A stretch of 64,000 nt of DNA. Source: Calliopum simillimum. Lineage: Eukaryota > Arthropoda > Insecta > Diptera > Lauxaniidae. Below are positions 43,103-54,962 of this stretch, one piece after another (the first letter of the stretch is position 1; the number at the start of each line of letters is the position of its first letter). The translations under genes were made by a program, and so were the position numbers. The notes below the pieces were generated by a model. The model was not told where the DNA came from. It ran no database searches and saw only the letters and a list, made by a program, of their open reading frames with translations. The stretch is taken from assembly GCA_951812925.1 (NCBI GenBank), contig OX638372.1, positions 53,504,028 through 53,568,027 on the forward strand, read 5' to 3'.

Positions 43103-44607
43103 ATGGCTAAAATTCATTCAAAACTTAAGCGTCATACCAAAGGTAAAAGCTGGGGACGAGGCCTTTCGTCAACTTCAAATCCAGAGCAGATGAAACATCG
43201 GATGAAGGCAAAGTCGCGTTTCTTTCAACCAAATTAGAATATGGGTAAGAAAATTGCTTTATTCAGTAAAAAAAAAATGCATTAATTTATAAATTATAGT
43301 GGCAGGAGATGCAGATGCAACTGGCCTAACATTGGAAGCGGTGCAAAAACATGAACAGCGTCAAATGTACAACGCCGAAGCCACAGTAAATGACATCGCA
43401 GGAAGCTTGAAATCTTTCAATATGGATGATGATGCTGATGAGGATATGTCCGAAACACAACACGGCACATTTAAGACTTTCAAAACATTTGCATCCAACT
43501 ACAGCACTTGTACCAACATGAGCTTTAAAAAATTGGCCGTCGGCTTTAGAGGTTCTTCAGATTTGCATAAGGAAATGTTGGCCATATTAACAGCGCTGAC
43601 GGAAATAATAAAAGAACGTGGATGTACAGAATCATCTACAGAATATTTTATTTTATTAATGCAACGAATAGAGGCAAGCACTGAGGAGCAGGATATTATT
43701 GCTGGTGTGTCTTTATTGGGTATGGGTATAAAATCAGTGCCAGCACCAGTACTTCGTAAAAGTTTCGGAGAGACTGCACAAACGCTGTTGTCGTTGTTGC
43801 AGCGTTTTATGGAGACAACAAATCAATCGGTCATTAAATACATCATTGGCTGCCTGTCAGTGTTGTTGCGTGCACAAGACTATGCGACCTGGAGTTATAG
43901 CTCAACTTGGCAGTATATTGATGCGATACTCTCATTTACGACGCATTTAAAACCAAAAGTAGGTAGTTTTTGATTAATTTTTCAATTATGTACTTACTAA
44001 ATTCTTTTAATATACATAGATACGCAAAGCAGCACAACATGCAATTGTGTCCATAGTACATGGCAGTTCATTTATGACAACTTCCAACTCTAATGATGAA
44101 AATGGTGATGACAATGAGGCATCTGCAGCAACCAGTACTAATGGAAATTAAATAAAAATAAAATCTCATCCTGCTAGCTAATGATGCTGCTAGCATGCAC
44201 TCTGGTAAATCTTCTACCTCGCGTTATAGTGCTGGTGGCAAGGGTATGCATCGACCTGTTGGGGCCAGTAATGCAGTTTCGATGAAATCGGATTATACAG
44301 CTAAATCGGGCAAATCAGCATATTCAGGTTCACTACTACTACTCATCGAAAAAGGCAAAAGGTGATACGAAAAAAAAGGCAAAGTAGATCCATACACTAA
44401 CATACCATTGAGTAGAAGTTCCTTAAATAAACGGTAAAATGAGTTGAGACTATTCAAAATCATAATCTTAATAATGAATTCTTTTTTAATTTGATATATA
44501 GTTCACGTGCCCAAAATTCACGTGCGATTAAAAACGCTGTTAAAAATTCACGCAAAGGAGCATTCAAAGGTGTGAAAAACAAGATACAAAAATCTTATAA
44601 AAAATAA
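43103..44607 (+). pseudogene. RRP12-like gene copy with internal deletion and premature stops
   Basis: Exon 1 (43103-43244) encodes the start of an RRP12-like ribosome-biogenesis protein (basic KLKRHTKGKSWGRG, then KAKSRFFQPN) but carries TAG at 43235-43237, nine bases before its donor. Exon 2 (43300-43958) encodes the well-conserved EAVQKHEQRQMYN...TFASNYSTC region and the start of the HEAT-like repeats. Exon 3 (from 44020) gives IRKAAQHAIVSIVHGSS, then an acidic stretch and TAA at 44149. From about 44190 to 44433 and 44502-44607 the C-terminal tail follows (MHSGKSSTSRYSAGGKG, VDPYTNIPLSRSSLNKR, basic end), with a frameshift near 44340. The central part of the normal protein, most of its length, is missing. 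Normal RRP12 acts in export and maturation of pre-ribosomes. Introns are retained, so it is a DNA-level copy. Confidence 0.8.
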
Positions 44608-44933
44608 ATGATTGCGGGTTTCTTTTTGAAATCTAAAGTTGATATTTTATTGTAAAAAGCTTGTAAAAAAACAGTTTGAAAGCAAGGCGTGTTAAATTAA
44701 TTACTGTATAAAATAAAGTTCATTATTACTATGTAAACTAAATAATTCATATTTTTTAAAAGTTTATAGTTATTTGGAACGTTAAACACATTAAAAGTAT
44801 TAAAATAACTTCTGGCTGTAAATGACCTGAGAAAATTGCTGAATACATTTATTTTTGCATACAAAAGTTGAACTCGTCTTTGAATGAATAACACATACAG
44901 TTTATTTAAATCGTCAAAGTATTGCTTCTCAAT
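44608..44933. other. Spacer after the RRP12-like copy
   Basis: AT-rich, with no gene seen. Foldback copy 3 starts at 44934. Confidence 0.45.
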
Positions 44934-45308
44934 CAGGCCTGTTCTGTAATCCTCGTGGTTTCAATTACTTTTCACTTAGGAGGTTTTTTTGATGAAATGG
45001 TGAGTCACACGATAAAAAGTATTAAAATCTTTTTTGAGGAAAATTACAGATTCTACAAATAACATTGACTTGCATCAACAAAAAAGTAACCGTTTAGGAA
45101 ACATTCTTAAAAAACTGCAAAAAGTCGAAAAATTCGACTTTACCGAATATTTACTTTTTAATAAATACTAATGAATATTATTTGTAGAACCTGTAATTCT
45201 CCACAAAAAAAGATTCTTATACTTTTTATAGTGTGACTCACCATTTTCATCCAAAAAACCTCCTAAGTGAAAAGTAATTGAAACCACGAGGATTACAGAA
45301 CAGGCCTG
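44934..45308. mobile_element. Foldback MITE 'CAGGCCTGTTCCG', copy 3
   Basis: CAGGCCTGTTCTGTAATCC at the left and GGATTACAGAACAGGCCTG at the right form a hairpin with arms of about 180 bp, flanked by AAT on both sides (44931-44933, 45309-45311). The shared blocks CACGATAAAAAGTATTA, TTCTACAAATAACATTGA and AAAGTAACCGTTTAG are present. It is inserted at the 3' end of the TANGO2-like fragment. Confidence 0.88.
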
Positions 45309-45490
45309 AATATTAGTCGTTGTCCACTTATCATCTGGATTGACTCCAGCCATTGCCTCCTCACGAAGATACAATATATTCTTGTCATCTAATAAAATTA
45401 TCGTATGCGTACGACTGCCATAACTGGCTTCTGGTATATGCACCAGAAAGTTCTCCACAATTTGGTGCTCGTCGTTGATGATAAACTATT
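45309..45490 (-). pseudogene. TANGO2-like C-terminal fragment
   Basis: The minus-strand frame from about 45485 reads ENFLVHIPEASYGSRTHTII followed by LLDDKNILYLREEAM and DDKWTTTN. I recognise the YGSRTHTIILLD pattern as the conserved C-terminal part of TANGO2-family (NRDE domain) proteins. The N-terminal domain is absent. The frame runs into foldback copy 3 at its 3' end. It directly follows, in the same orientation, the P32-like pseudogene. The assignment is from memory of the motif and needs a database check. Confidence 0.55.
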
Positions 45491-46202
45491 ACCAAAACCA
45501 AAGTAGCGACCTTCTTCATATTGATCAAGACCCAGTGGTACATTGCTGCAAAGTGGTCAGACAATTTTTCAACAAATTCATTGCTGATACCCTTCTCTTC
45601 AAGTAAATTCATAAGTAAATCATATAGACAACCATCAAGCACATCTCCGGCAACAGCAACAGCGTATACTTTATCATTTCACTCGCTTTCAAAAATGCAC
45701 CTTTCAACAATTTTTTGGTCATTATATTCGCCTTCCTGTGGTGTTCCTTGTAGGAAATTGTGGCTTGCTACGCATTTCACCCATTCGGGTTTATCAGCAT
45801 TTGGATCAATTTCGGGTTCTTCCTCAGTGTCAACTGTATGATTTACGTTGAAACTGACGACAACAACGGCTCTACATCAGCGCCTTGCAATTTAACAGTG
45901 AATCCATCCAAAGCAGTTGGCACAGCTTTGGCTTTTTCTGCCTTACGCTCTGCGACAATTTCTTCAGTTAAAAACTCAACCAATTCGCGTTCACCCTTGG
46001 TGTGAATGTGATGTTTAATACCACAACCGCAGCTGCACCCTAAGCTTGGCTTTTCAACATTTAAATCCTAATATTGTTGGATTTTTCGACATGTGCCAAA
46101 TGCTGTAAGGTTGCACTTACCGAATACATTTTTCAGCGAATTTGCCTTGGCACTGGCGGCGATATTGAAAAAACGTAATGTGGCTTTGTTCAAATTATTC
46201 AT
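45490..46202 (-). pseudogene. P32/C1QBP-like mitochondrial matrix protein pseudogene
   Basis: It starts at ATG 46202 with an N-terminal basic, presequence-like segment (NLNKATLRFFNIAASAKANS) and a donor (TTCG|GTAAGT). After a short intron, the acceptor ATATTAG leads into CSCGCGIKHHIHTKGERELV, EEIVAERKAEKAKAVPTALDG, then NHTVDTEEEPEIDP and finally LLEEKGISNEFVEKLSDHF. These are hallmarks of the P32 (MAM33/C1QBP) family, a trimeric acidic mitochondrial protein. The splice junction is out of frame, a frameshift lies near 45850, a TGA lies near 45680, and the C-terminus is lost. It keeps its intron, so it is not a retrocopy. Confidence 0.75.
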
Positions 46203-47654
46203 TTTTCTGTATTTTTAGAAAACTATTTAATTTCTTTCAAAGTTAACCAAAAAACAAAAAACCAAAACATAAACAAATGTCAGCTGTTAATAAAGAAGAA
46301 CATAATTTTCGAAAGTGCTATTCACAATGCAGCGTTTTGTTCGACCACAGTTAGCACATTTAAGCCCACTTTAAGCCCACTTGCCACGAAAACGAACCTA
46401 ATATATACACGAAAAATCATTCCGGGAACGCGTCCCAAAGTGTAAAATATAAAATCAAACTTAAAAAAATCATATAAATTTACCAATATTAAATAGATCA
46501 AGTAACCAATTAAGAGCAGTTTTTATCAAAGAATTATATTTTGGGGACTTTATTTAAAAAAAAAAAACATTGTTTTCGAATAGAAATATGTTAAAATATG
46601 TTGTCCGAGGGTGCATCAATTCAGGGAACGCAGTTGTAACTGGCGAAAACTATTTGAAGTAAACGCATTCGCTATGCGCTACTGCTCAGTCGAAAGAAGA
46701 AAGGTAATTTAACCCACTGCCTAAATGCTATTTGGCAAATAAGCTATTTTTCATTGGAAATTACTATTTTGATTCATAATTTATAGAGCGTACATCAATA
46801 GGACGTCATTCCGTTAACGCCTATATTTTTTTGAAATGATAAAAAAAATCCCTTTAAAAATACAAAGTTAATGTTCTACCATTTAATGTTTTACATTTAT
46901 CATGTCAAACCACGACTCAAATTATAACTGTAAGAAAAAAGCGCGCTTTTAGTTGAAATCGTCATTCCGGGAACGCTTATATGATATGAAACGTTCCCGA
47001 AATGACGGCTTACAGTTTTTCAATAACTTTGTGCTTCTTTGGTCAAATGCACCTCAAGAAAAAATAATTTGCATAATAAAGCAAATCAATTAAATAATTT
47101 CATGTCCCTATATCAAATATGTTATATTTCATGAATTGATCATTTTCGGGAACGTTACTTAAATCAGCTTAAAACCTTACAATTTAAGATATTTTCATAA
47201 AAAATACCGTGGTCACATTAAAGAGCCTTAGTTCTATGCATGTACAATAAATTTGAACATTAAAGTCATTAATATAGTTGTATATCCTAACTTACTTAAA
47301 AAATGCATTTTTTTTAAATATCATGTATTTTACTTCAGTAGGGCTTTGTTCGCAAATTTTTTTTTAATTTTTTGATTCTTTGCCATAATATTAAGCAAAA
47401 TAAAAACACAATTAGATTTTTTTTGGACCTTTCATGAACTTTTCAAAAACGTTCCCAAAATGACTATTTTCAGTTAAAGCTTTGACGAAAATCAATATAA
47501 CACAGAAAGTAATGAATTCTGTGCTTGCTCAACTACAGGGTTCTTTAAAGACAGATTAAGCTACAATGTAAGCTAATTGCCATGATAATTGCTTGTGATG
47601 TATTTTGTCAAAAAATCAATTCTAAAATTTCCCACCTTGACGATTTTAAGCCAT
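46203..47654. other. Non-coding region with a recurring GTCATTCCGGGAACG motif
   Basis: There is no gene. The word (G)TCATT(T/C)CGGGAACG(C/T) or a close variant occurs about seven times in 1.05 kb: near 46418, 46616, 46804, 46960 and 47145 forward, and at 46990-47005 and 47449-47465 reversed. Two instances contain TTCCGGGAA, which fits the STAT consensus TTCNNNGAA. Whether this is a decayed repeat or a regulatory cluster cannot be told from the sequence. Confidence 0.55.
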
Positions 47655-47712
47655 AAATTTTGTTTTTGGGGTTGTGCACTGTTACGCTATTACTCAGGAC
47701 GTTACTCAAGAT
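47655..47712. repeat. Solo right end of the CACGATCTGGAGTAACG element
   Basis: GGGGTTGTGCACTGTTACGC, TACTCAGGACGTTACTCAAG and ATCGTGAATACCCC match the right terminus of the element at 40973-41247. No left end is present nearby. Confidence 0.7.
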
Positions 47713-47756
47713 CGTGAATACCCCTATTGTGTTGACTCGTATTAAAATATGTGTAG

Positions 47757-48430
47757 TGACTGATAACAAATTTTCTATCAACTGCGAAATATAAAGCACA
47801 TCTTTGCCGATCATTTGAACGCCTTCATTGCTAGTGCCACAAATCTGTCCAGCATAATCGGCGCGTAGCGATTGGTTATCCTTAAATGCATTTCAGCTAG
47901 CTGGTGACTTTAACTTGTCCATTTTTGTGAAGCCTCACTTATTGTTGACTAGATGATCGCATTCACCTGAATCTAGCTTAAGTCAGTAAACGACCATTTG
48001 ATTTTTCATTGTGCTACAGCAACTTAGCAATCACGTCCACGGTGTCCAAATTTGTTGCACATGAAACACATACCTTTAAATGTCTGTTTATTAACCTTAT
48101 TTCCAAAATGTTTTGGTTTCTTTCGTTCAGATTTATCTACTCTGCAATCAGTCTTTCTTTAGCCATGCAAAAAGTCTGCTTAGTATCCAGATTCTGAAGA
48201 GCTGTGACAAAAGGATTAAACTGCTTCGGTAATGTGATGAACTGAGCTAGCAAATCATTGTCTTCAAGATTTGCCAATGCTAACTTTAACTTTTCAAACT
48301 GTATCAAATGCAACACCTCTTCGAATCTTCAATTTCGATAGCTGCTTACGTAACACTAATTGGTTCACAACTGACTTCTTTGCGAATTCAAATGTGAATA
48401 CTTGCGAGAGGAAATTCCCATTCTTAGTTT
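47757..48430 (-). mobile_element. copia-type retrotransposon fragment (gag to protease)
   Basis: Read leftward in shifting frames it gives a gag stretch (FVTALQNLD, FCMAKERLIAE), an intact-looking zinc knuckle (CFMCNKFGHRGRDC, about 48030-48072), a protease-like LDSGECDHLVNN and then KDVLYISQLIENLLSV. It has several stops and frameshifts and no reverse transcriptase or integrase. It is the counterpart of 18893-19560. Confidence 0.75.
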
Positions 48431-48540
48431 TTTCTTAAAGTTTTTATCCTTCAACTACACAAGTATCAAAGTTTCTTCTTCTGAAAAAATAAAAATTTTG
48501 TTGTTCTCGCTCAAAAAATTCGCATGTATTAAAAAGTGAA

Positions 48541-49145
48541 TATTTATCTTAATTCAAAGCTAATTAAAAATATTTAAAATGGAAACGGGAACTAATAGAA
48601 AGTATGTAGTTACTCTGTATATAAAAAAATTTGTCTTTTCGTATAATGGTTTTAAAGAAATTTACGTTTTCTTCAGTGAGCTTTAAATCGTAAAATTTTT
48701 TTCAAATCTAAGTTTTGGTGAACCCGGAAAAACACAGCCCAGCCTAGGCCTTTTTCTAACATTTATAAATATGTAGAGTAACCAATTTTGAGCTCTTCTG
48801 TAAAAAAATTTTGTTGCGCTTTTTTGCGATTTTTAATAATCGACATTTTTCTCAGACAACTTCTCAATACGAAATGCAGACTTATTCGATATCTGGAGAG
48901 CCGAAGAAGACAAAGAGTCAGCAGTTTTAAATCATTTGATAAATCTCTTGAATAAAGGTGATAGATCGAACTCGTTTGCGGAATATTTAGGTGAAAAGTC
49001 TAAAGCCTTTTGCAAACATTTGAAAGAAAAATGGGGAAAAACATTTCGTATATCATGTCAATATCTACTAAATTTGCATTACTTTGTAAAATTTTGTTTT
49101 GAGACTACTGATATCATAAAAAAAAGTATTCCTGGTATCCGATGA
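48541..49145 (+). other. Possible exon pair of unknown identity
   Basis: An ATG at about 48579 (ATGGAAACGGGAACTAATAG) is followed by a good donor (AAA|GTATGT). An acceptor TTTTTCTCAG at about 48845-48855 leads into an open stretch to 49145 (ADLFDIWRAEEDKESAV, YLGEKSKAFCKHLKEKWGK). That open frame is not the one the first exon would join, so the model is doubtful. I do not recognise the protein. It could be a broken gene fragment between the copia piece and the duplicated zinc-finger block. Confidence 0.25.
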
Positions 49146-49780
49146 CACAAAGTCCTTATTCATTCTAAGGAAATTATTTAAAATATGGTACTTCCAGTAG
49201 GATACTTTGAAAAAAAGAACGAACGCGAGCGCTACTTGCACTAGAAGTCATAAATTTATTAAGTTGCGTTGAAAATAATAAGAAAGATAGCTAAAGCAAA
49301 CTAATAGAAAATGAAGATGAAGCAGAAAGTAATGATATATGTACGTTTATAGACGCAAAGTTCGAGAATATATTGGAAAATTTCGAGCTTTTATGTATTT
49401 CACTCATGAATTTTTAATGTTTTCTTACGTTTTTAAATCATCTCAGTTTATGTAATGTTTGAAAAAGTTTGTTTTTAATATAGTATGTTTTTAGATCTCT
49501 GTAATTTTACTGTTATTGTTAATATATGTACATTTGTGTGTATATATATACTTAAAAAATATGAATATACCATACTAAATTTTATTAAAAAATGTTTTAT
49601 AATAATTTCTTTGAAAAGAGGTTGAAAAAGGGGCATGACAGTTGTCCAATTTGACAAATTTTAAAATATGATGTTCTCTACACTCGTACAAAAATTTCCA
49701 CGAGATTTCAGCTCAATATCTTTATTTTTGTACTTTTGGCCAGAAAACATGTTCAAATTTCCCATATTTCCCATTTGGAT
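49146..49780. other. Spacer, no gene seen
   Basis: AT-rich with TATATA-type runs around 49520-49560. The segment from about 49780 to 50072 matches 19678-19966, so the duplication shared with copy D starts by here. Confidence 0.5.
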
Positions 49781-50072
49781 CGCTACAATTCTTTATCAAA
49801 TAACTCAAACATTCTTTTCCAAACCAATTATGCGAATTCATTTTTAAATTCATCAGTTTTAAAGGTTCAAAAGGTAGCGATTTTTTTTTTTTTAGAAAAA
49901 CATCCGACATATAACATTCAGCATCTCTAAATTCTCAATTTTGATTTTCTAGTGGTGATCAGGTTTTTTTTTTTGCAAAGCAGACCTCGAAGTTTTGGGC
50001 TGTAATGAAAGAAATTCAACATATGACTCTGTTTGAATCACTCTAACTTACCCTACAACACTAATTTCATAA

Positions 50073-52856
50073 TTATGTCTCATCTATTATAAGCCCTCGA
50101 TATTCTCGTTTTGTCTTGAGTTTTTGTATTAATTCTTCAGTTTTTTCCATTTCAATTTTATGAACACCAGCAATATGACGTTTCATTCTGCAAAAATTCC
50201 AATTTTTAAGCTAAAATTAAAAAATTTGTAACAACAATCATTACATACTTGAATTTTAGGTTAAATCCTTTTCCACATATTAAGCATTTCATTGTTATTC
50301 CAGTGTGTGTTAGTTTATGTCTGCGCAAACTATCCTGATTAACAAATTCTTTGCTACAAATTTTACACGTGTACCGAAAGCCTTCATGCTCTACTAATTC
50401 ATGCTTATTGAGAAGACCAAATCTAGAAAAAGCGCGATCGCAATATTGACATTTAAAGGGTGTTTCGTTTGAATGGGTACGCATGTGACCCTTTAAATCA
50501 CTACTACGCGCAAATGGTTTTCCACAAATTTCACATGGTATGGTTTTTCCTGTGTGGAGAATTAAATGTGTATCTAAACTGTACTTATGAAAAAATTGCT
50601 TATCACACTGATCACATTTGAATAATCCATTTGTATGTATTTGCAAGTGTTCGTCTAAAGTTCTTTTAGAGAAAAATGACTTTTCACACTGTTCACATTG
50701 GAATGTAGCTTTTCGGTTCAGATCATGTCTATTATAATGATTACGATATGAAGTTGGAGTTAGTAAGACTTTTTTACAAATTTTGCATTCCAACGTATCG
50801 CCTGTATGGGTTGACATATGGTTCTTTAAGCTGCATTTACTAAAAAAAGATTTATCACACTGTTGACATTTAAAGGGCTTCAACCGATTAACATCGTGAG
50901 TCTTAGAGTGTTTTCTCAGTCCCTTTTTGGAAAAAAACGATTTTCCACAGAGTTCACAACTGTAATTTCGTTCTCGATTTATCTCATGCGTTCTCTGATG
51001 ATCTTTAAAAGTCTGGCGAGTTTTAAAAATACGCGCTGCACAGAAAAAAAAAAAAAAAAGTTATTTGTAATCAGTTAAAGCAATAAAAAAATACTTCTAC
51101 ACTCTCCAAAAAGATGGTATAGCAAAAAAAAATGTGCGATAGCTTACTATCGAAATATGATTTCTTAAAATTTATACCTAAATTCCAATATGCCATGTTC
51201 TCATTTTAAAATTATGCTTATATTCTCAATGAATTGATATTATATTATTTCCACGAAAACTTGCGCATTCCCATTACTTTCCTAATTGTAATTTTTATTA
51301 ATTTACTAGCTGGCTGGTAGCGACTTCGTTCGCCTGTTCCCGGTGTCCTTTACGTACCAAGTCCCATCCATCTCCATCGTTCATACCCCAAGGTTTTTGA
51401 AGGTGAATGGTAGATAGAACATACATCCATGTACCAACTTTTATGATAGCTCCCTTAGGTGCAGAGATAACATTTTGATATACTTTTGTATGAAGGGTGT
51501 GTTGCACCTCCTTCTGAAACCTTCTAAAATTTGCAAGGTATATACATAAATGTAAGCTCCCGGAAATAGCGCCAGAAAATTTTTTGGAATAACGCCAGAA
51601 AATTTTCTGGAATAACGTAAGAAAAATCTACATACAAAATTCTGCCGATATTTCCTAATTACTTTTTGGCTTTATTTCCAAAAATTAATATGAAATTTTC
51701 TGGCGCTATTTCCAAAAAAATTTCTGGCGTTATTTTCTATGGCGTTATTTCCGTGACCCACAGATGTATTATCTTTTATAATCATAGTTTGTATGGGTGC
51801 CGATATAGTTTTTTGCGTATTTTTTTGAAATAGGAGAGCACCCCGAGGCCCGCTCAGTCGCACGTCAGCCCTTTAAGGTTCTTCTACAGACAATTACAAA
51901 AAAAAGTAAATCGGTCGCACCCATTACTATGAAAATGCCCATATGTATACGCAATCAAAAAACATTAAAACTTTCATAATAATATATAGGAAAGGAATTT
52001 TAGAATAGCTTACTCACGGCATAAATGGCAGAGCAACTTTTCCTTTTCATTCAATATCGGCTTTTCCTTTTGTGTTTTTTTATTTGATTTTTTTCGTTCT
52101 GGTTCTTCATCAGATACAAAACTAGAATCGCTATCTTCCTCCGTTGAACTGCAATCAGATCTATCTGAGGAATTTTTCCTCGATTCCGGTAGTCTGCGCA
52201 ATGTTTTTGTAACACGGCGTTCGGATTTTTCTCTAATACCAAAACTGCGAGACTTTTCGTCTTTTTCCAGTGATATAGTTGTATCGAGGTTGTTATCGAG
52301 GTTATCTAAAAATGAGAACTCATTATTTTTAAAAATGTCGCTGTCTTCATCTATTGTAAGTTCTACTGCTACTATTGACAATTCGTCAGGTGATTTCTAA
52401 ATAGCAAGATATAAGAAAATATATATTAGTGATCTTCGCAGAGGACACTGTTCTTACCTTAACTCTAGCGTCAGCATCTGAGGTCAACATTTCATCATCA
52501 TTTGTTTTTTCCACCGCCACAAATTCAACAGCTTTTACAACTGATTTTTCATCTTCGTCGGTTTTTATGAATGAGAACAATGATGGCTCCTGTTTCATCA
52601 GCAGCGTTCGATGAGATTGGATTGCTTTCTGTATGAATTCATAAGCATCGCACAGTTCCGCCGCACATTTAAAGCAAAGCATCTGCGACAGCTGATCATC
52701 CAAGTTTACGGGCAACCGAGTGCACATTTGGAAACATTCCAAATATGTGATGCTTTCGTTGTTAGACGTTTTAAGTGGTGCAGTCCAACACAATTGCGAG
52801 TTGTTTTCCACAAGACATGCCCGACATTTATAAAGTTCCCCACACACAAGGTCCAT
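50073..52856 (-). CDS. ZAD C2H2 zinc-finger protein, 559 aa, complete (duplicate copy E)
   Basis: The exons are 52856-52458 (ZAD: CRAC and LCFKC), 52396-52018 (linker ending LLCHLC), 51035-50249 (array) and 50187-50073 (last half-finger, basic tail, TAA), 1680 bases with consistent phases 0, 1 and 2. Ten C2H2 fingers are present, with the first (CHLC|PRIFKTRQTFKDH) and last (CLICGKGFNLKFK|MKRH) split by introns, exactly as in copy D. All metal-binding residues I checked are intact. The differences from D are mostly substitutions outside these residues, plus two small in-frame length changes in the ZAD and linker exons. Introns are short. A 2.9-kb repeat block begins 64 bp upstream of the ATG. 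It is predicted to be a nuclear DNA-binding protein; the target is unknown. Confidence 0.9.
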
Positions 52857-53069
52857 AGTTAAACATTAATTGGATCACAAAATTATGTTAAAATAAATTC
52901 TTAATAGGTCGTTCAATAAGGCCTTTTTACACTATCAGTGTAGCCATCAATATGCCAAGTTCAGTTTTTTTCATCAATCTGAGAATGTATGCAGATTGAT
53001 GAGAAACTGATAATGTAAACACTCATCAATCTGTATTGAAAATCAGTTTGCCGAAAAACCAAATTTGTT

Positions 53070-53450
53070 AGGCCTGTTCCGTAATCCATGTGGTCTCAAT
53101 TACTTTTTATTTAGGAGGCTTTTTCATGAAAATGAGTAGTCACACGATAAAAAGTATTAGAAACTTTTTTATGGGGAATTACAGGTTCTACAAACAACAT
53201 TGATTGGCATTAACAAAAAAGTAACCGTTTAGCAAATATTAATAAAAAACCGCAAAAAGTCGAAAAATTCGACTTTATCGAATATTTCCGAAAAAGTTAC
53301 TTTTTTGTTAACACAAATGAATATTATTTGTAGCACTTGTAGTTCTCCACAAAAAAGATCCTAATACTTTTTATCGTGTGACTCACCATTTTCATCAAAA
53401 AGCCTCTTAAGTGAAAAGTAATTGAAACCACGCGGATTACGGAACAGGCC
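53070..53450. mobile_element. Foldback MITE 'CAGGCCTGTTCCG', copy 4
   Basis: TAGGCCTGTTCCGTAATCC at the left and GGATTACGGAACAGGCCTC at the right form a hairpin with arms of about 180 bp and the same inner blocks as copies 1-3. The terminal base differs at each end, and no clean 3-bp duplication is visible. Confidence 0.85.
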
Positions 53451-53607
53451 TCTATAGTGTTGTTTTTATTGATGGGTAGGTTGTGTAAATGCAATGAAAA
53501 ATTTTCAGTACACTTTTAGTCAGTTGAGAAATGATTTCAACGAGCGCACATCGTGCGGAAATGAAAATGGCTTGCAAATGTGATTTGTTTTTACACAAAA
53601 ACGGATA

Positions 53608-54962
53608 TAGCCCAGGAAAATAAGACGAAAAAAGAGCTTCTGTGCGAAAAAATTCCCAGTGGAAGTTTTTCACCGGAATTGTCTTTATTTATGCATGATA
53701 CACAAACTGTGAAAAGTTCATTGCAAAGTCGTGTGCGCATAAAAAGTTATTCGGGCTCAAAGGTCGCTAAAATCAGTTTTTTGCAAATATCTCGCTAATG
53801 CTAACTTTTACAGAAAAATGTTTGTCTCCAGTTTTGTAGCACAGGAAATTTCCTACAAAAGTACGTTAAAAGTATTTGTGTACGACTTCTAGTTTAGGAG
53901 ATCACCCAATTTAAAAAGTTGTTAACAGCTATGATATGATATACTACCTATGAGTTCATATTAAAATATCTTACTTTTTAAATTGCAATAACTCTTCAAT
54001 GAGAAGTTGTACAAACAAAATTAAAATGCCGTTTGAACGATAATTTAATCTTCTATATACCGTACAAAATTTTTTTTCGAACGGCTCATGACCTTAAAAA
54101 TATTCTTGAATAACCGTTGAGGCTTCGAAATTACTGGTTTTTTAAGGATATCTGCAAATTGGTAAGTACTACGATAAAAAGTAGTGGGACTAAATTTGTA
54201 GAAAATTACAAGATCTACAAAAAATAAGCGATATGTGTGCACATAGAAGTAACCGTTTAGAAGATATTCCAAAAAAACCCTTAAAATGACAAAAAACCGG
54301 TTTCTATTGAATATCTTCTATACGGTTACTTCTATGTGTACACATATCGCTTATATTTTGTAGATCTTGTAATTCTCTACAAATTTGGTCCCATTACTTT
54401 TTATCGTAGTACTTACCAATTCGCAGATATCCTTAAAAAACCAGTTATTTCGAAGCCTTAACGCTTATTCAAGAATATTTTTAAGGTCATGAGCCGTTCG
54501 AAAAAAAAATTTTGTACGGTATATAGAAAATTAAATTATCTTTCAAACAGCATTTTAGTTTTGTTTGTACAACTTCTCATTGAAGAGTTATTGCAATTTA
54601 AAAAGTAAGATATTTTAATATGAACTCATAGGTAGTATATCATATCATAGCTGTTAACAACTTTTTAAATTGGGTGATCTCCTAAACTAGAAGTCGTACG
54701 CAAATACTTTTAACGTGCTTTTGTAGGAAATTTGCTGTGCTACAAAACTGGAGACAAACATTTTTCTGTAAAAATTAGCATTAGCGAGATATTTGCAAAA
54801 AACGGATTTTAGCGACCTTTGAGCCCGAATAACTTTTTATGCGCACACGACTTTGCAATGGACTTTTCACAGTTTGTGTATCATGCATAAAGAAAGACAA
54901 TTCCGGTGAAAAATTTCCACTGGGAATTTTTTCGCAGAAAATGTCTTATTTTCCTGGGCTAA
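53608..54962. mobile_element. 1.35-kb near-perfect palindrome (giant foldback)
   Basis: TAGCCCAGGAAAATAAGAC at the left is matched by GTCTTATTTTCCTGGGCTA at the right. The arms pair continuously for about 650 bp, with the axis near 54290. The inner part contains ACTACGATAAAAAGTA, AATTACAAGATCTACAAA and AGAAGTAACCGTTTAGAAGA, which parallel the inner blocks of the CAGGCCTG family. It is non-coding. A transcript would form a very long hairpin. Confidence 0.85.

Noticed and set aside
43299..43973. A working 224-aa protein from the RRP12-like middle exon
   Set aside because: It is one exon of a broken copy: the preceding exon has an in-frame TAG, and the following exon stops early with the gene's centre missing.
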